From Jatrophihabitans sp. (lineage in GTDB: Bacteria > Actinomycetota > Actinomycetes > Mycobacteriales > Jatrophihabitantaceae), in contig DASVQQ010000011.1 in the NCBI GenBank assembly GCA_036389035.1, positions 124,001-188,000 on the forward strand: 64,000 bases of DNA. The letters run 5' to 3'. The notes under the pieces are model-generated. The model did no database searches, was not told where the DNA came from, and saw only the letters and a program-made list of their open reading frames with translations. This document shows positions 1 to 8,164 of the stretch, piece after piece (the stretch's first letter is position 1; every line of letters begins with the position of its first letter). The translations under genes and the position numbers were made by a program.

Positions 1-414
1 GACGCCCAGTCCGGCATGGCTGCCGGCCTGCCACAGGCTGAAGCCGGCGCCGCTGGGATCAGCGCACACGGCCATCCGGCCCAGGTCCATCAGATCCATC
101 GGCGGCATGCTCAGCTGGCCGCCGTTCGCGCTGACCCGCTCGACCGAGGCTTCGAGGTCGGAGGTGGCGAAGTGCGTCAGCCACCCGGTCGGCGCCTCCG
201 GCGTCATCTTCGGGCCGATGCCGGCGGCCGGCCGGCCGTTCTTCAGGCAGTTGAGGTACCCGCCGTACTCCGGCGGGGTCTCCTGGATCTCCCAGCCCAT
301 CACACCCTCATAGAACGGCCTGGCCGCGTCGACGTCCGGAACGGACAGGTCGATCCAGCAGGGCGTGCCATCGAGCCACGGGCCATCATGGATTGGCATG
401 GCGAGGCCTTTCAT
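1..414 (-). CDS. VOC (glyoxalase/bleomycin-resistance fold) protein, 3' end cut by window edge
   Basis: About 138 residues are visible before the frame runs off the left edge. They read as a VOC-fold protein: an opening PCWIDLSVPDVDAARPFYE-type strand-helix, a GWEIQE segment, then a second half with THFATSDLEAS and a closing CADPSGAGFSLWQ, the usual end of a betaalphabetabetabeta module. Two in-frame ATGs exist, at 414 and 399; neither has a clear Shine-Dalgarno. Substrate is unknown; such proteins cover lyases, dioxygenases and drug-binding proteins. Family call is fairly secure, function is not. Confidence 0.75.
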   Translation of the reverse strand, partial: MKGLAMPIHDGPWLDGTPCWIDLSVPDVDAARPFYEGVMGWEIQETPPEYGGYLNCLKNGRPAAGIGPKMTPEAPTGWLTHFATSDLEASVERVSANGGQLSMPPMDLMDLGRMAVCADPSGAGFSLWQAGSHAGLGV

Positions 415-510
415 GATCAGTGCGAGTCGGACACCTCACCCTGCCATTGAAACTTTGCCGGAACCAGCAACCCGCCAAAATCGACTGCACGGGGCGCGGC
501 GGCCGTCGGA

Positions 511-801
511 CTAGCCGGCGCGAACCTCCACGCCGCGCCAGAAGGCCACCCGGTCCTTGATCTGGCTGGCGGCCTCCTTGGGCTCGGAGTAGTACCAGGC
601 AGCGTCCTGGTTCAGCTTCCCGTCCACTTCGAGGGAGTAGTAGGACGCCGTGCCCTTCCAGGGGCAGAGGGTCTCGTACTGCGAGGGCCGCAGCACGTCC
701 TGCCGGACGGAGTCCAACGGGAAGTAGTGATTGTTCTCGACGACGACGGTGTCATCGCTCTCGGCGATGACCTCGCCGTTCCAGATCGCTTGCATGCTCA
801 T
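511..801 (-). CDS. DUF427 family protein
   Basis: A 96-residue protein with the DUF427 pattern: an N-terminal AIWNGEVIAESDDTVVVE strand pair, the central FPLDSVR and TLCPWKGTASYYSL segment, and the closing AAWYYSEPKEAA followed by VAFWRGVEV. Length matches the single-domain family. Biochemical role is unknown. The sequence ahead of the start is TTATAT followed closely by ATG (801) and a second in-frame ATG (795). This leaves room for a leaderless start at 795 but no ribosome binding site. Confidence 0.8.
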   Translation of the reverse strand: MSMQAIWNGEVIAESDDTVVVENNHYFPLDSVRQDVLRPSQYETLCPWKGTASYYSLEVDGKLNQDAAWYYSEPKEAASQIKDRVAFWRGVEVRAG

Positions 802-919
802 GGATATAACGATGCCACTTCAGCCGATGATTGGCACCAGCCGTTTGCGCTGGGAGGGCCACCGGATTTCGCACTGGCTTCATCCATTGCAAACCGGGCG
901 CTGAGTAACGTCGCGGCGC

Positions 920-2062
920 ATGAACCTGTCGCTGACGACCCGGACCCGCGCCGTGGCGGGCGCCGCGCTGACCGCGGTGCTGGCCGCACTGGCAACCCCC
1001 GCCGTCGCCGCCCCCGCCCATCCGGTCCCCGCCAACTCTGGAAAAGCCGGCTCTGGACATCAGGGCTCTGGAAAACCCGTCGCGGCCCCGGCCTGGCGAC
1101 TGGTCGACACCGGCAGCACTTCGCACTTTCGCGGCCTGTCCGCGGTGAGCGCCAGGGTGGCCTGGGTCGGCGGCTACGACGGCACGATCCTCATGACGGC
1201 CGATGGCGGCCGGCACTGGCGCGACGTCTCACCGGCCGGCGCCGAAACGCTCCAGTTCCGCGACATCCATGCCTTCGACACCAGGCATGCGGTCGCGATG
1301 GCGGCCGGCTCCGGAACCGACTCGGCGCTGTACACCACCAGCGACGGCGGCCGGCATTGGCAGGTCGCCTACCAGAACACCAATCCGGAGGCCTTCTTCG
1401 ACTGCATGTCGTTCTCCGACCGCAAGCACGGCCTGGTGTTGAGCGACCCGGTCGGCGGCAAGTTCCGCATCCTGGCGACCAGCGACGGCGGCCGCAGCTG
1501 GCAGGTGCTGTCGAATGCCGCGATGCCGGCCGCGCTGCCCGGCGAGGCGGCCTTCGCGGCCGGCGGTGACTGCATCACCACGCTCGGCCGCGATGCCTGG
1601 TTCGGCACCGGCGGCCAGAGCCAGGCCCGGGTGTTCCACTCCCGCGACGGCGGGCTCAGCTGGACGGTGACCGACACCGGGATGGGCAGCGGCCCGACTG
1701 CCGGCGTCTTCGCGCTGGCGTTCCGCGACCGGTGGCACGGCGTGGCCACCGGCGGGGACTTCAACACCCCGACCAGCGCCACCGAGGCGCTGGCCCGCAC
1801 CAACACCGGTGGGGACAGTTGGCGGCTGGTGTCTGATGCGCCGAGCGGCTACCGCTCCGGAGTGGCCTGGTTGCCGCACCGTCACGACCCCACAGCGATC
1901 GCCGTCGGCATTTCCGGCAGTGACATCAGCTACGACGACGGCCACAGCTGGCACCAGTTCGACAGCGGCAGCTTCGACACCATCAGCTGCGCGAAGAACG
2001 GCGCGTGCTGGGCTTCGGGCGAGGCCGGCCGGGTCGCGGTGTTGTCCTACCGGCGAGGCTGA
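920..2062 (+). CDS. Secreted beta-propeller protein (YCF48/BNR-like repeats)
   Basis: 380 residues. The N-terminus is a typical Sec signal peptide: a positive TTRTR stretch, a hydrophobic AVAGAALTAVLAALA core, and an AVAAPA cleavage region. The mature part carries repeated blades with the Asp-box-like motif S/T-x-DGG-x-x-W (TADGGRHW, TSDGGRHW, TSDGGRSW, SRDGGLSW, and later GGDSW and DGHSWHQF). YCF48 and sialidase/BNR-type propellers share this. No catalytic sialidase residues were identified, so a binding or scaffold role outside the cell is more likely than hydrolysis. It stands alone on its strand and is followed by a tandem repeat. Confidence 0.8.
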   Translation: MNLSLTTRTRAVAGAALTAVLAALATPAVAAPAHPVPANSGKAGSGHQGSGKPVAAPAWRLVDTGSTSHFRGLSAVSARVAWVGGYDGTILMTADGGRHWRDVSPAGAETLQFRDIHAFDTRHAVAMAAGSGTDSALYTTSDGGRHWQVAYQNTNPEAFFDCMSFSDRKHGLVLSDPVGGKFRILATSDGGRSWQVLSNAAMPAALPGEAAFAAGGDCITTLGRDAWFGTGGQSQARVFHSRDGGLSWTVTDTGMGSGPTAGVFALAFRDRWHGVATGGDFNTPTSATEALARTNTGGDSWRLVSDAPSGYRSGVAWLPHRHDPTAIAVGISGSDISYDDGHSWHQFDSGSFDTISCAKNGACWASGEAGRVAVLSYRRG

Positions 2063-2100
2063 CGAGATCGTCCCGGACGGCTGGAATCCCGTAGTTGAGG

Positions 2101-2180
2101 GGACCGGGTGCCGGGACCGGGTGCCGGGACCGGGTTGCCGGGACCGGGTGCCGGGACCGGGTGCCGGGACCGGGTTGCCG
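2101..2180. repeat. Tandem repeat, six 13/13/14-bp units (two 40-bp higher-order copies)
   Basis: Units of GGACCGGGTGCCG (13 bp) occur twice, then a 14-bp variant with an extra T, and this 13+13+14 block is repeated once exactly, filling 2101-2180. It begins 38 bp after the propeller gene's stop. No reading frame is apparent. Its G-runs of three could favour slippage or secondary structure. Confidence 0.95.
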
Positions 2181-2261
2181 GAGATCCGGAGCAGCACCTA
2201 GGTTCGAGGGCAGGTTTGACGTCCCTCCAGCGTGCCGCAGATCCGAGAGCGAGGTCCCCGC

Positions 2262-2975
2262 GTGAGCCAGGACAGCCCAGCCCAGGACAACCCAGCCCAG
2301 AACACCACCTTCGCCAGCAACGGCGGTCAGGCACACGGTTATCTGGCGCTGCCGGCCAGTGGCAGCGGCCCCGGCGTGATCGTGATCCAGGAATGGTGGG
2401 GGCTGACCGACCACATCGTCAACATCGCCGACCGGCTGGCGGCCGAGGGTTTTGTCGCGCTGGCTCCCGACCTGTTCGGCGGCAGGACCGCCCACGATAC
2501 GGACGAGGCCGGCAAGCTGATGTCGGAGCTGCCGGTGGCCAAGGCGGCGCAGGACCTGGCCGGCGCAGTGGACTACCTGCTCGGCCACGAGGCGGTCAGC
2601 TCCAGCACGGTCGGCGCCGTCGGGTTCTGCATGGGCGGCGGCTTCGTGCTGATGCTGGCCGCCCAGCAGGGTGACCGGATCGGCGCCGCCGTGCCGTTCT
2701 ACGGGGTCGGTGAGGCGGTGCCCTCGCAGTACTCCGGCCTGCGGGCGGCGGTGCAGGGCCATTACGGCGAGCAGGACCAGTTCTACCCGGTGTCCCAGGC
2801 CCGCGAGCTGGAAAGCCAGATCCGCGAGGAGTCCGGCGTCGACGTCGAGTTCTTCTACTACCCCGCGGGGCATGCCTTCCACAACGAGCACGACCTGCTG
2901 GGCACCTACGACCCGGACAGCGCCAAGCTGGCCTGGCAGCGCACGGTGAGTTTCCTCAGGGAGCGGCTGAGCTGA
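2262..2975 (+). CDS. Dienelactone hydrolase family protein
   Basis: An alpha/beta hydrolase of the dienelactone hydrolase (carboxymethylenebutenolidase-like) family, about 237 residues. The nucleophile elbow is GFCMGGGF with Cys as in true DLH. The acid lies in YGEQDQF and the base is the His of AGHAFHNE, giving the Cys-Asp-His triad. The early VIQEWWGL motif is also family-typical. I chose the GTG at 2262 because GAGAGCGAGG lies just upstream; a GTG at 2232 would add ten unlikely residues. It is followed with a one-base stop/start overlap by a VOC protein, suggesting a small operon that acts on lactone or aldehyde substrates. Confidence 0.85.
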   Translation: MSQDSPAQDNPAQNTTFASNGGQAHGYLALPASGSGPGVIVIQEWWGLTDHIVNIADRLAAEGFVALAPDLFGGRTAHDTDEAGKLMSELPVAKAAQDLAGAVDYLLGHEAVSSSTVGAVGFCMGGGFVLMLAAQQGDRIGAAVPFYGVGEAVPSQYSGLRAAVQGHYGEQDQFYPVSQARELESQIREESGVDVEFFYYPAGHAFHNEHDLLGTYDPDSAKLAWQRTVSFLRERLS

Positions 2976-3499
2976 TGGCCCCGCAGCCCGACGAGACCGA
3001 ACAGGCCCGGCTTGCCGAGCGTCGGGCCGAGTTGCGCCGGCGGTACCTGATCCCGCTCGAGCGCCGGCCCGCCTCCAACGGCCGGGGCATCCACCACGCG
3101 GCGCTGATCTGCAGCGACCCGGAGGCCACCATCCGGTTCTATCAGGACCTGCTGGGCTTTCCGCTGATCGAGCTGGTCGAGAACCGCGACTACCCCGGCT
3201 CGTCGCACTTCTTCTTCGACCTGGGCAACTCGACGCTGCTGGGCTTCTTCGACTTCCCCGGGCTGGGCCTCAAGCCCGGCAAGGAAGCCATCGGAGGAGT
3301 GCAGCACATCGCGATCTCGGTAGAACCGGGTCGCCATGCCGAGCTCCGGGCCCGGCTCGACGCCGCGGGGATCGCCTACGGCGGCCCGGACCAGGGCATC
3401 GAGGAGTCGCTGTACTTCCGCGATCCGGACGGCATCGGAATCGAGTTGCTCAGCGACGAGCTGATGTACTTCGGTGGCCAGTGGCTGGACGGCAGGTGA
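2975..3499 (+). CDS. VOC family protein (glyoxalase-like)
   Basis: 174 residues with a single VOC module: GIHHAALICSDPEATIRFYQ, then FPLIELVEN, SSHFFFDLGN, VQHIAISVE and a closing YFRDPDGIGIELLS. His of GIHHAAL, His of VQHIAI and Glu of GIEL are in the positions of VOC metal ligands. The first 30 residues form a charged helix-like extension. The ATG shares its A with the dienelactone hydrolase stop (TGATG), and its own stop overlaps the next gene's GTG, so the three genes are translationally coupled. Confidence 0.85.
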   Translation: MAPQPDETEQARLAERRAELRRRYLIPLERRPASNGRGIHHAALICSDPEATIRFYQDLLGFPLIELVENRDYPGSSHFFFDLGNSTLLGFFDFPGLGLKPGKEAIGGVQHIAISVEPGRHAELRARLDAAGIAYGGPDQGIEESLYFRDPDGIGIELLSDELMYFGGQWLDGR

Positions 3500-4419
3500 G
3501 CCGGATGCGGCTGGGATTCGGGCTCCCGGTCTCGGGCAGCTGGGCGCGCACCCCCAACCTGGTCCGGATCGCCACCCGGGCCGAGGAGCTGGGCTATGAC
3601 TCCCTGTGGTCCTTCCAGCGGCTGCTGCATCCGGCCGAGGGTGACTGGGGCCCGATGTACCGAGCCGTGCAGGACCCGCTGATCACCCTGGCCCACGTCG
3701 CCGCCGTCACCGAGCGAGCCAGGCTCGGGGTCGCAGTGGTCAACGCGCCGTTCTACTCCCCGATCCTGCTGGCCAAGCAGCTGTCCACCCTGGACGAGCT
3801 GAGTGGCGGCCGGTTGGACGCGGGCCTGGGCCTGGGCTGGGCCAAGGAGGAGTTCGTGGCCGCCGGTGTCGACTACGCCCGCAGGGGCGACCGAACCGAG
3901 GAGTTCATCGCCTGCCTGAAGGCGATCTGGACCCAGCAGGTGGTCGACTTCGAGGGCGAGTTCTACCGGGTGCCGCCGGCTCAGGTCGAGCCCAAGCCGC
4001 TGCAGCGGCCGCATCCGCCGCTGTTGCTGGGAGGCGCCGCCGAGCGTGCGCTGCGCCGGGTCGGCCGGATCGCCGACGGCTGGATCAGCGTCAGCCGGCA
4101 CGACCTGCGCGGCATCGGAGCCGACCTGGAGCTGATGCGCGGCGCCGCCCGCGACGCCGGTCGGGACCCGGACCGACTGCGGTTCATCATCCGGGGCGTG
4201 CTCGAGCTGACCGAGCGCCCGGCAGCGGCGGACCGGCGGCCGTTGCAGGGCGATGCCGACCAGATCCGCGAGGATTTCGACCAGCTGGCCGCCGAGGGCG
4301 TCACCGAGCTGTTCATCGACCTGAACTTCGATCCCGAGGTGGGCTCGCCCGACGCCGACCCTGAGGAGTCGATGCGCCGCGCCGAACACCTGTTGACCAC
4401 TTTCGCGCCCCAGTCCTGA
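3496..4419 (+). CDS. LLM-class (F420/flavin-dependent) oxidoreductase
   Basis: About 307 residues of the luciferase-like monooxygenase fold: MRLGFGLPVSGSWARTPN start, RAEELGYDSLWSF, RARLGVAVVNAPFYSPILLAKQLSTLDELSGGRL, a GLGLGWAKEEF motif and PPLLLGGAAERALRRVGRIADGW. This resembles F420-dependent TIGR-type actinobacterial members. The GTG at 3496 overlaps the VOC stop as GTGA; an ATG three codons on is an alternative. Its last ~185 coding bases recur at 13168-13353. The stop region is a small repeat: TCGCGCCCC...CTGAATTC occurs twice (4403-4423, 4424-4439), each copy with TGA. Confidence 0.85.
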   Translation: MSRMRLGFGLPVSGSWARTPNLVRIATRAEELGYDSLWSFQRLLHPAEGDWGPMYRAVQDPLITLAHVAAVTERARLGVAVVNAPFYSPILLAKQLSTLDELSGGRLDAGLGLGWAKEEFVAAGVDYARRGDRTEEFIACLKAIWTQQVVDFEGEFYRVPPAQVEPKPLQRPHPPLLLGGAAERALRRVGRIADGWISVSRHDLRGIGADLELMRGAARDAGRDPDRLRFIIRGVLELTERPAAADRRPLQGDADQIREDFDQLAAEGVTELFIDLNFDPEVGSPDADPEESMRRAEHLLTTFAPQS

Positions 4420-4432
4420 ATTCTCGCGCCCC
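4234..4432 (+). repeat. Left copy of ~199-bp direct repeat flanking the 4.4-13.0 kb island
   Basis: The 3' end of the LLM gene plus 13 bases after its stop. The same sequence, in the same orientation, is found at 13168-13367. Hand alignment gives about 12 differences including one 1-base indel over ~199 columns (about 94% identity). The longest near-identical stretch spans the codons for the GVTELFIDLNFDPEVGSP region. The nine-gene minus-strand island lies between the two copies. Confidence 0.9.
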
Positions 4433-4449
4433 TGAATTCTTGTGCCCTT

Positions 4450-6174
4450 CTAGACCTCGGCCAGGGCCGCCGCGGCGTGGGTGAGCAGCGAGCCGTCCCG
4501 CTGGATCCAGTGGTGCTTGAGCTGCGCGGGTGAGGCGCCCTCGCGTCGGCGCTGGTCCTCCACCCGGGCGAACGTGCCCGGCGGCACCGGCAGCAGCGCG
4601 AGCGGGGTGAGCCGGTCGGCGGCCCGCTTGTCCGCGTACTCGATGTTGAGCTGCCGCAGGGCGGTCTCGACATCCTCGGCGAACCGGTCGGGGGACAGCG
4701 GCAGGTCGTCGGCCCACTCGATCATCAGGGTGTAGCCGGGGGGCGCGGCCCAGACCGGCACGCAGCTGAACAGCGACAGGCTGCGCCACTGGTCGCCCAG
4801 CGCGGCCCGCACGGCCAGGTAGACGTCCTTCTCGGTCAGCTTCTCGCCGGTGAAGGAGCTGCCGAAGCCGGACCGGCCGACGAAGTCCAGCCGCGGGACC
4901 TGCCCGATCCGGTCGACCACGGTGTAGAGGTCGCCCAGGGCGTACCGGTAGAGACCGTTGGCCTGGGTCATTACCACCTCGTACGTCCGGCCGACCTCGA
5001 CCTCGTGGAAGTCGAGCGTCTCCACGTCCGGCTCCAGCGGGACCTCCTCGTCGCGGTCCTCGGCCGGGACGAACTCGTACAGGCCGAGGTCGACGGCGAG
5101 CGGCCCGGCCGACCGGTGCCCGTCCACCGGGATCGTGATGATCCCCTCGGTGCCGGTCGCGCTGAAGGGCAGCTTGGGCACCCCGGGGGTGACCTCGTCC
5201 AGCCAGGGCCGGTAGAGCGCGGCCGAGGCCGAGTTCCAGGCGACCACCAGCGCGAGCCCGGGCCACAGGTCGGTCAGCCGCAGCATGCCCCGGTTGGCCC
5301 GGCGGATGCCGGCCAGCCGGGAGGCCAGGTCGGGGTCGGCCCCGCCGTGGCACGGCCGCCCCTCCAGCGTGCCGTTGCGCAGGTCGGAGACCAGGTCGTC
5401 GGCCCGCTCGGCCAGCACCTCGGCCAGCCCGACGATCTTGGAGGCGTTCAGCGCGACGACCAGCCGCACGTCCGCGCCGGCCAGCAGCCGCAGCTTGCGG
5501 TAGAGGCCGTTGCGGTAGCTCTCGCCCTCGACGCCCTGGAACCAGCTCTCGTCGTACCAGGGCGGCAGCCAGTCGACGCTGCTCACCGCGGCCGGCCGCT
5601 GGGAGATGCCGTAGCTGGGGTAGTCGCCGACGCTGGTGGAGGTGCTGGACCGCTCCCAGGACAGGTCCAGGACGGTCGCGCCCGGTCCCATGCCGACGGA
5701 CTCGAAGTAGAGCCCCCACTGGGCGTAGAGCGCCCGGCCCCGGTAGGCGTTGCGCCAGTGCCGGGTGGTCGGGATCAGCTTCGGCTCCCCGCTGGAGCCG
5801 GAGGTGCGCAGCAGCGCGTACGGCTCGCTGCGGGTCAGCACGTTGGCGTCGCCGTCCAGCAGCTTGTCCACGTACGGCCGGAGGTCGGAGTAGCTGTGCA
5901 CCGGGACCGCGCGCTTCCAGTCCCGCAGGGTGCGCACGGTCGCCAGCCCGTGCCGCTTGCCGAAGTAGGTCCCCTCGGCCTGGTCGAGGATGTCCCGGAA
6001 CACCGCGGCGCTCGGGGCGTGGGCGTCGTGGCAGGCGGCGCGCTGCCGGGCCAGCGCCCGGCGGGTCCCGGTGAGGAACGCCGGGGGCACCGAGGACTGG
6101 TTGACGTGCGGCCAGGAGGACAGGGCGAGGGCGCCCTGACCCGGGTCGGCGGGGGACGTTCGGACAGTCGTCAT
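4450..6174 (-). CDS. GH3-family acyl-acid amido synthetase (ANL superfamily)
   Basis: 574 residues. GH3 enzymes adenylate a carboxylic acid with ATP and transfer it to an amino acid or amine; plant members conjugate auxin and jasmonate. Motifs in order: TSGSSGEPKLIP (ATP/phosphate-binding loop, about residue 125), FSATGTEGII (adenylate-binding), YRYALGDL and FVGRSGFGSSFTGEKLTE (hinge and C-terminal subdomain). Length is normal for the family and the reading frame is intact. It is the last gene of the island. Its ATG lies 1 bp from the stop of the intact MFS reading frame and overlaps (ATGA) the stop of the frameshifted one, so translation is coupled. Substrate unknown; context suggests the amide-forming step of a small-molecule pathway. 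Confidence 0.85.
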   Translation of the reverse strand: MTTVRTSPADPGQGALALSSWPHVNQSSVPPAFLTGTRRALARQRAACHDAHAPSAAVFRDILDQAEGTYFGKRHGLATVRTLRDWKRAVPVHSYSDLRPYVDKLLDGDANVLTRSEPYALLRTSGSSGEPKLIPTTRHWRNAYRGRALYAQWGLYFESVGMGPGATVLDLSWERSSTSTSVGDYPSYGISQRPAAVSSVDWLPPWYDESWFQGVEGESYRNGLYRKLRLLAGADVRLVVALNASKIVGLAEVLAERADDLVSDLRNGTLEGRPCHGGADPDLASRLAGIRRANRGMLRLTDLWPGLALVVAWNSASAALYRPWLDEVTPGVPKLPFSATGTEGIITIPVDGHRSAGPLAVDLGLYEFVPAEDRDEEVPLEPDVETLDFHEVEVGRTYEVVMTQANGLYRYALGDLYTVVDRIGQVPRLDFVGRSGFGSSFTGEKLTEKDVYLAVRAALGDQWRSLSLFSCVPVWAAPPGYTLMIEWADDLPLSPDRFAEDVETALRQLNIEYADKRAADRLTPLALLPVPPGTFARVEDQRRREGASPAQLKHHWIQRDGSLLTHAAAALAEV

Positions 6175-6175
6175 G

Positions 6176-6839
6176 TCATCTCTCGACCTTCGATTCCGCG
6201 GCCACCGGGGCGAAGCCCGGAATCCTGGCCATCAGCAGCAGGCCCAGGGCCGCGACGGCCCCGACCACGAACGTGCAGAACCAGAGCAGCTCGTAACCCC
6301 AGGCGTTCGCGACGGTGATCCCGACCGGTCCGCCGACCACGAAGGCCGCGTTCCAGGCGAAGAAGAACGCCCCCTGGTAGCTGCTCGTACGCCCGGCCGG
6401 GGCCCGCTTGGCCAGGAAGGTCGCCGACATCGGCGCCCACAGCACCTCGCCGGCCGTCCAGACCACGACGGCGGCGACGAACGTCGGGATGCCGCCGGCG
6501 AACGCGTTCAGCAGCAGCACCGACAGCACGGCGTTGACCGCGATGATCAGCCCGATCTCGGCCGCGGTCAGGCCCTAGGAACAGCATCGCCGTGACCAGC
6601 GCGACCGGCTGCGACCACAGGATGGTCCGCCGCGCCCCGACCAGGTCCGCGACCACACCGCCCATCAGGCCGCCGACCAGCACCCCGGCCCCGAACAGGC
6701 CCACGATGACCGCGGTCGTCCAGTCGTAGGCCAGGCCGTCCTCCTGGAGGTAGAGCACCAGGAAGGCGGGCGCCAGCAGGCCGACCCGGTAGAGGGTCTG
6801 CCCGAGCCAGAGTAACCGGAACGGACGTGGCAGGGTCAT
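6176..6839 (-). pseudogene. Broken MFS transporter (internal deletion plus frameshift)
   Basis: From an ATG at 6839 (sharing one base with the FAH stop) the frame encodes three transmembrane helices and the MFS motif-A region (GGLMGGVVADLVGARRT). It ends as coherent sequence at VTAMLFLG near 6575, beside CCTAGG (6574-6579). The next coherent MFS segment (LTAAEIGLIIAVNAVLSV onward to VAAESKVER) is in another frame and looks like the last four or five helices. Together about 220 residues remain, against about 400 for the family, so roughly the central helices are missing. Either a real pseudogene or an assembly artefact; as given it cannot make a 12-helix exporter. Confidence 0.8.
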
Positions 6840-7693
6840 CACGAGAGCGGGATCCCGTCCGGCGCCGTGCAGCGGTTGCGGAGCCCGCCGATCCCCTCGA
6901 TGTGGCTGACCACCTCGTCCCCGACCCGCAGGTAGCGCGGGGGCGTCATGGTCATCCCCATCCCGCCCGGGGTGCCGGTGAAGATGAGGTCGCCGGGCAG
7001 CAGCGCGCACGCCCCGGACAGCCGGGCCACCAGCTCGGCCACCGGGAAGATCAGCTGCCGGGTCCGGGCGTCCTGCACGGTCTCGCCGTTGACCCGGCAC
7101 GACAGCCCCAGGTCGTCGCGGTCGGCCAGCTCGTCCGGGGTGACCAGCACCGGCCCGGTCGGGCCGAAGGCCGGGAACGACTTCCCCAGCGAGAACTGCT
7201 TGGCCGGTCCGCCCAGCTGCAGGGTCCGCTCGGAGAAGTCCTGGCCGGCGGTGACCCCGGCCACGACGTCCCAGGCCGCCGCGGCCGGCACCCGGTGGGC
7301 GGCCCGGCCGATCACCACGACCAGCTCGACCTCCCAGTCCACCGTGTCCGTCGGCAGCGGGACGTCCGCGTACGGACCGACCACGCAGGCCGGGAACTTG
7401 GTGAAGGTGACCGGCAGGTCCGCCGGTGTGGGCAGCACCAGCGGGCGGTCGCGGTAGTTGCTGGCCACCGCGAAGACCTGGCGCGGCCGCGGCGACGGCG
7501 CGCCGAGCTCGGCCGGGTCCCAGGGCGCGCCCGCCGCCACGTCCACGTCCCGGGACCAGGCCACGACCTCCGCCCACCGGTCGAGCACCGCCATCGGGTC
7601 GGCCGGGAACCGGCCCCCGCTGGCCCGGGCGACGTCCACCGACCGGTCGCCCGCCACCAGGTGGGCCCGGCCAGCCAGGTTGGCCATCCGCAT
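6839..7693 (-). CDS. Fumarylacetoacetate hydrolase (FAH) family protein
   Basis: 284 residues with the FAH catalytic domain from about residue 70: VFAVASNYRD, the metal-binding VDWEVELVVVIG (two acidic ligands), TAGQDFSER (third Asp) and FTGTPGGMGM near the end. FAH-family enzymes cleave C-C bonds of beta-diketo acids or act as hydratases/decarboxylases/isomerases. An N-terminal ~65-residue domain (MRMANLAGRAHLV) is normal for the FahA-like subgroup. It sits one base after the truncated ATP-grasp gene and overlaps the MFS start by one base, within the island operon. Substrate cannot be told from sequence. Confidence 0.85.
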   Translation of the reverse strand: MRMANLAGRAHLVAGDRSVDVARASGGRFPADPMAVLDRWAEVVAWSRDVDVAAGAPWDPAELGAPSPRPRQVFAVASNYRDRPLVLPTPADLPVTFTKFPACVVGPYADVPLPTDTVDWEVELVVVIGRAAHRVPAAAAWDVVAGVTAGQDFSERTLQLGGPAKQFSLGKSFPAFGPTGPVLVTPDELADRDDLGLSCRVNGETVQDARTRQLIFPVAELVARLSGACALLPGDLIFTGTPGGMGMTMTPPRYLRVGDEVVSHIEGIGGLRNRCTAPDGIPLS

Positions 7694-7694
7694 G

Positions 7695-8120
7695 TCAGCC
7701 CGCCAGCCCGGTGTGGCGGCCGGCGTGGAACACCAGCGGCTCGGTGCGCACGCCGGCCCGGCGCAGCGCCTCGATCATCTCGAACTTGTCCCGGCGGGCC
7801 CGGGACAGCGCGGTGCCGTTGGACGGCAGCCCCAGCGCCGTGCTGAGCCGGTCGGCCAGCTCGACCGCGGACTCCTGCCCGGGGATCAGGCAGACCGGGT
7901 CGTAGCCGCGCAGCCGCTCGACCAGCGCCGCCTCCCCGTCCATGACGATGCTCTCGTCGTACGCGGACAGGTTCGGCGGGCTCATCGTCGGGATCAGCTC
8001 CGGGGTGCTCCGCACGTGCACCAGCCGGATGTCGTACGGGGCGAACGCGGCCGGGAAGAAGTTGCCGGCGGAGTAACTGTCCACCGCCACCGCGACCTGC
8101 CTGGCGTCGCTTCTGGTCAT
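7695..8120 (-). pseudogene. Truncated ATP-grasp ligase (N-terminal domain only)
   Basis: 141 residues from an ATG at 8120 preceded by AAGAGGTGACG, a good ribosome binding site; a longer in-frame start at 8168 is less likely. The sequence VAVAVDSYSAGNFFPAAFA, VHVRSTPEL, ESAVELADRLSTALGLPSN, then ALSRARRDKFEMIEALRRAGV is the pre-ATP-grasp domain of amino-acid-ligase-like ATP-grasp proteins, normally ~400 residues. The glycine-rich loop, Mg-binding and catalytic half are absent: the frame ends at HAGRHTGLAG one base before the FAH gene. So it is either a remnant of a deleted ligase gene or a free-standing domain. It lies between the aminotransferase and FAH genes. Confidence 0.7.
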
Positions 8121-8164
8121 CGTCACCTCTTGGGAGCTGCGGTCCGGGGACCGGGCCGGAATGG

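Noticed and set aside
5005..6318. Long plus-strand open frame (437 codons) opposite the GH3 gene
   Set aside because: High-GC antisense shadow with Pro/Gly/Arg/Gln-rich sequence; the minus strand carries a complete GH3 protein.
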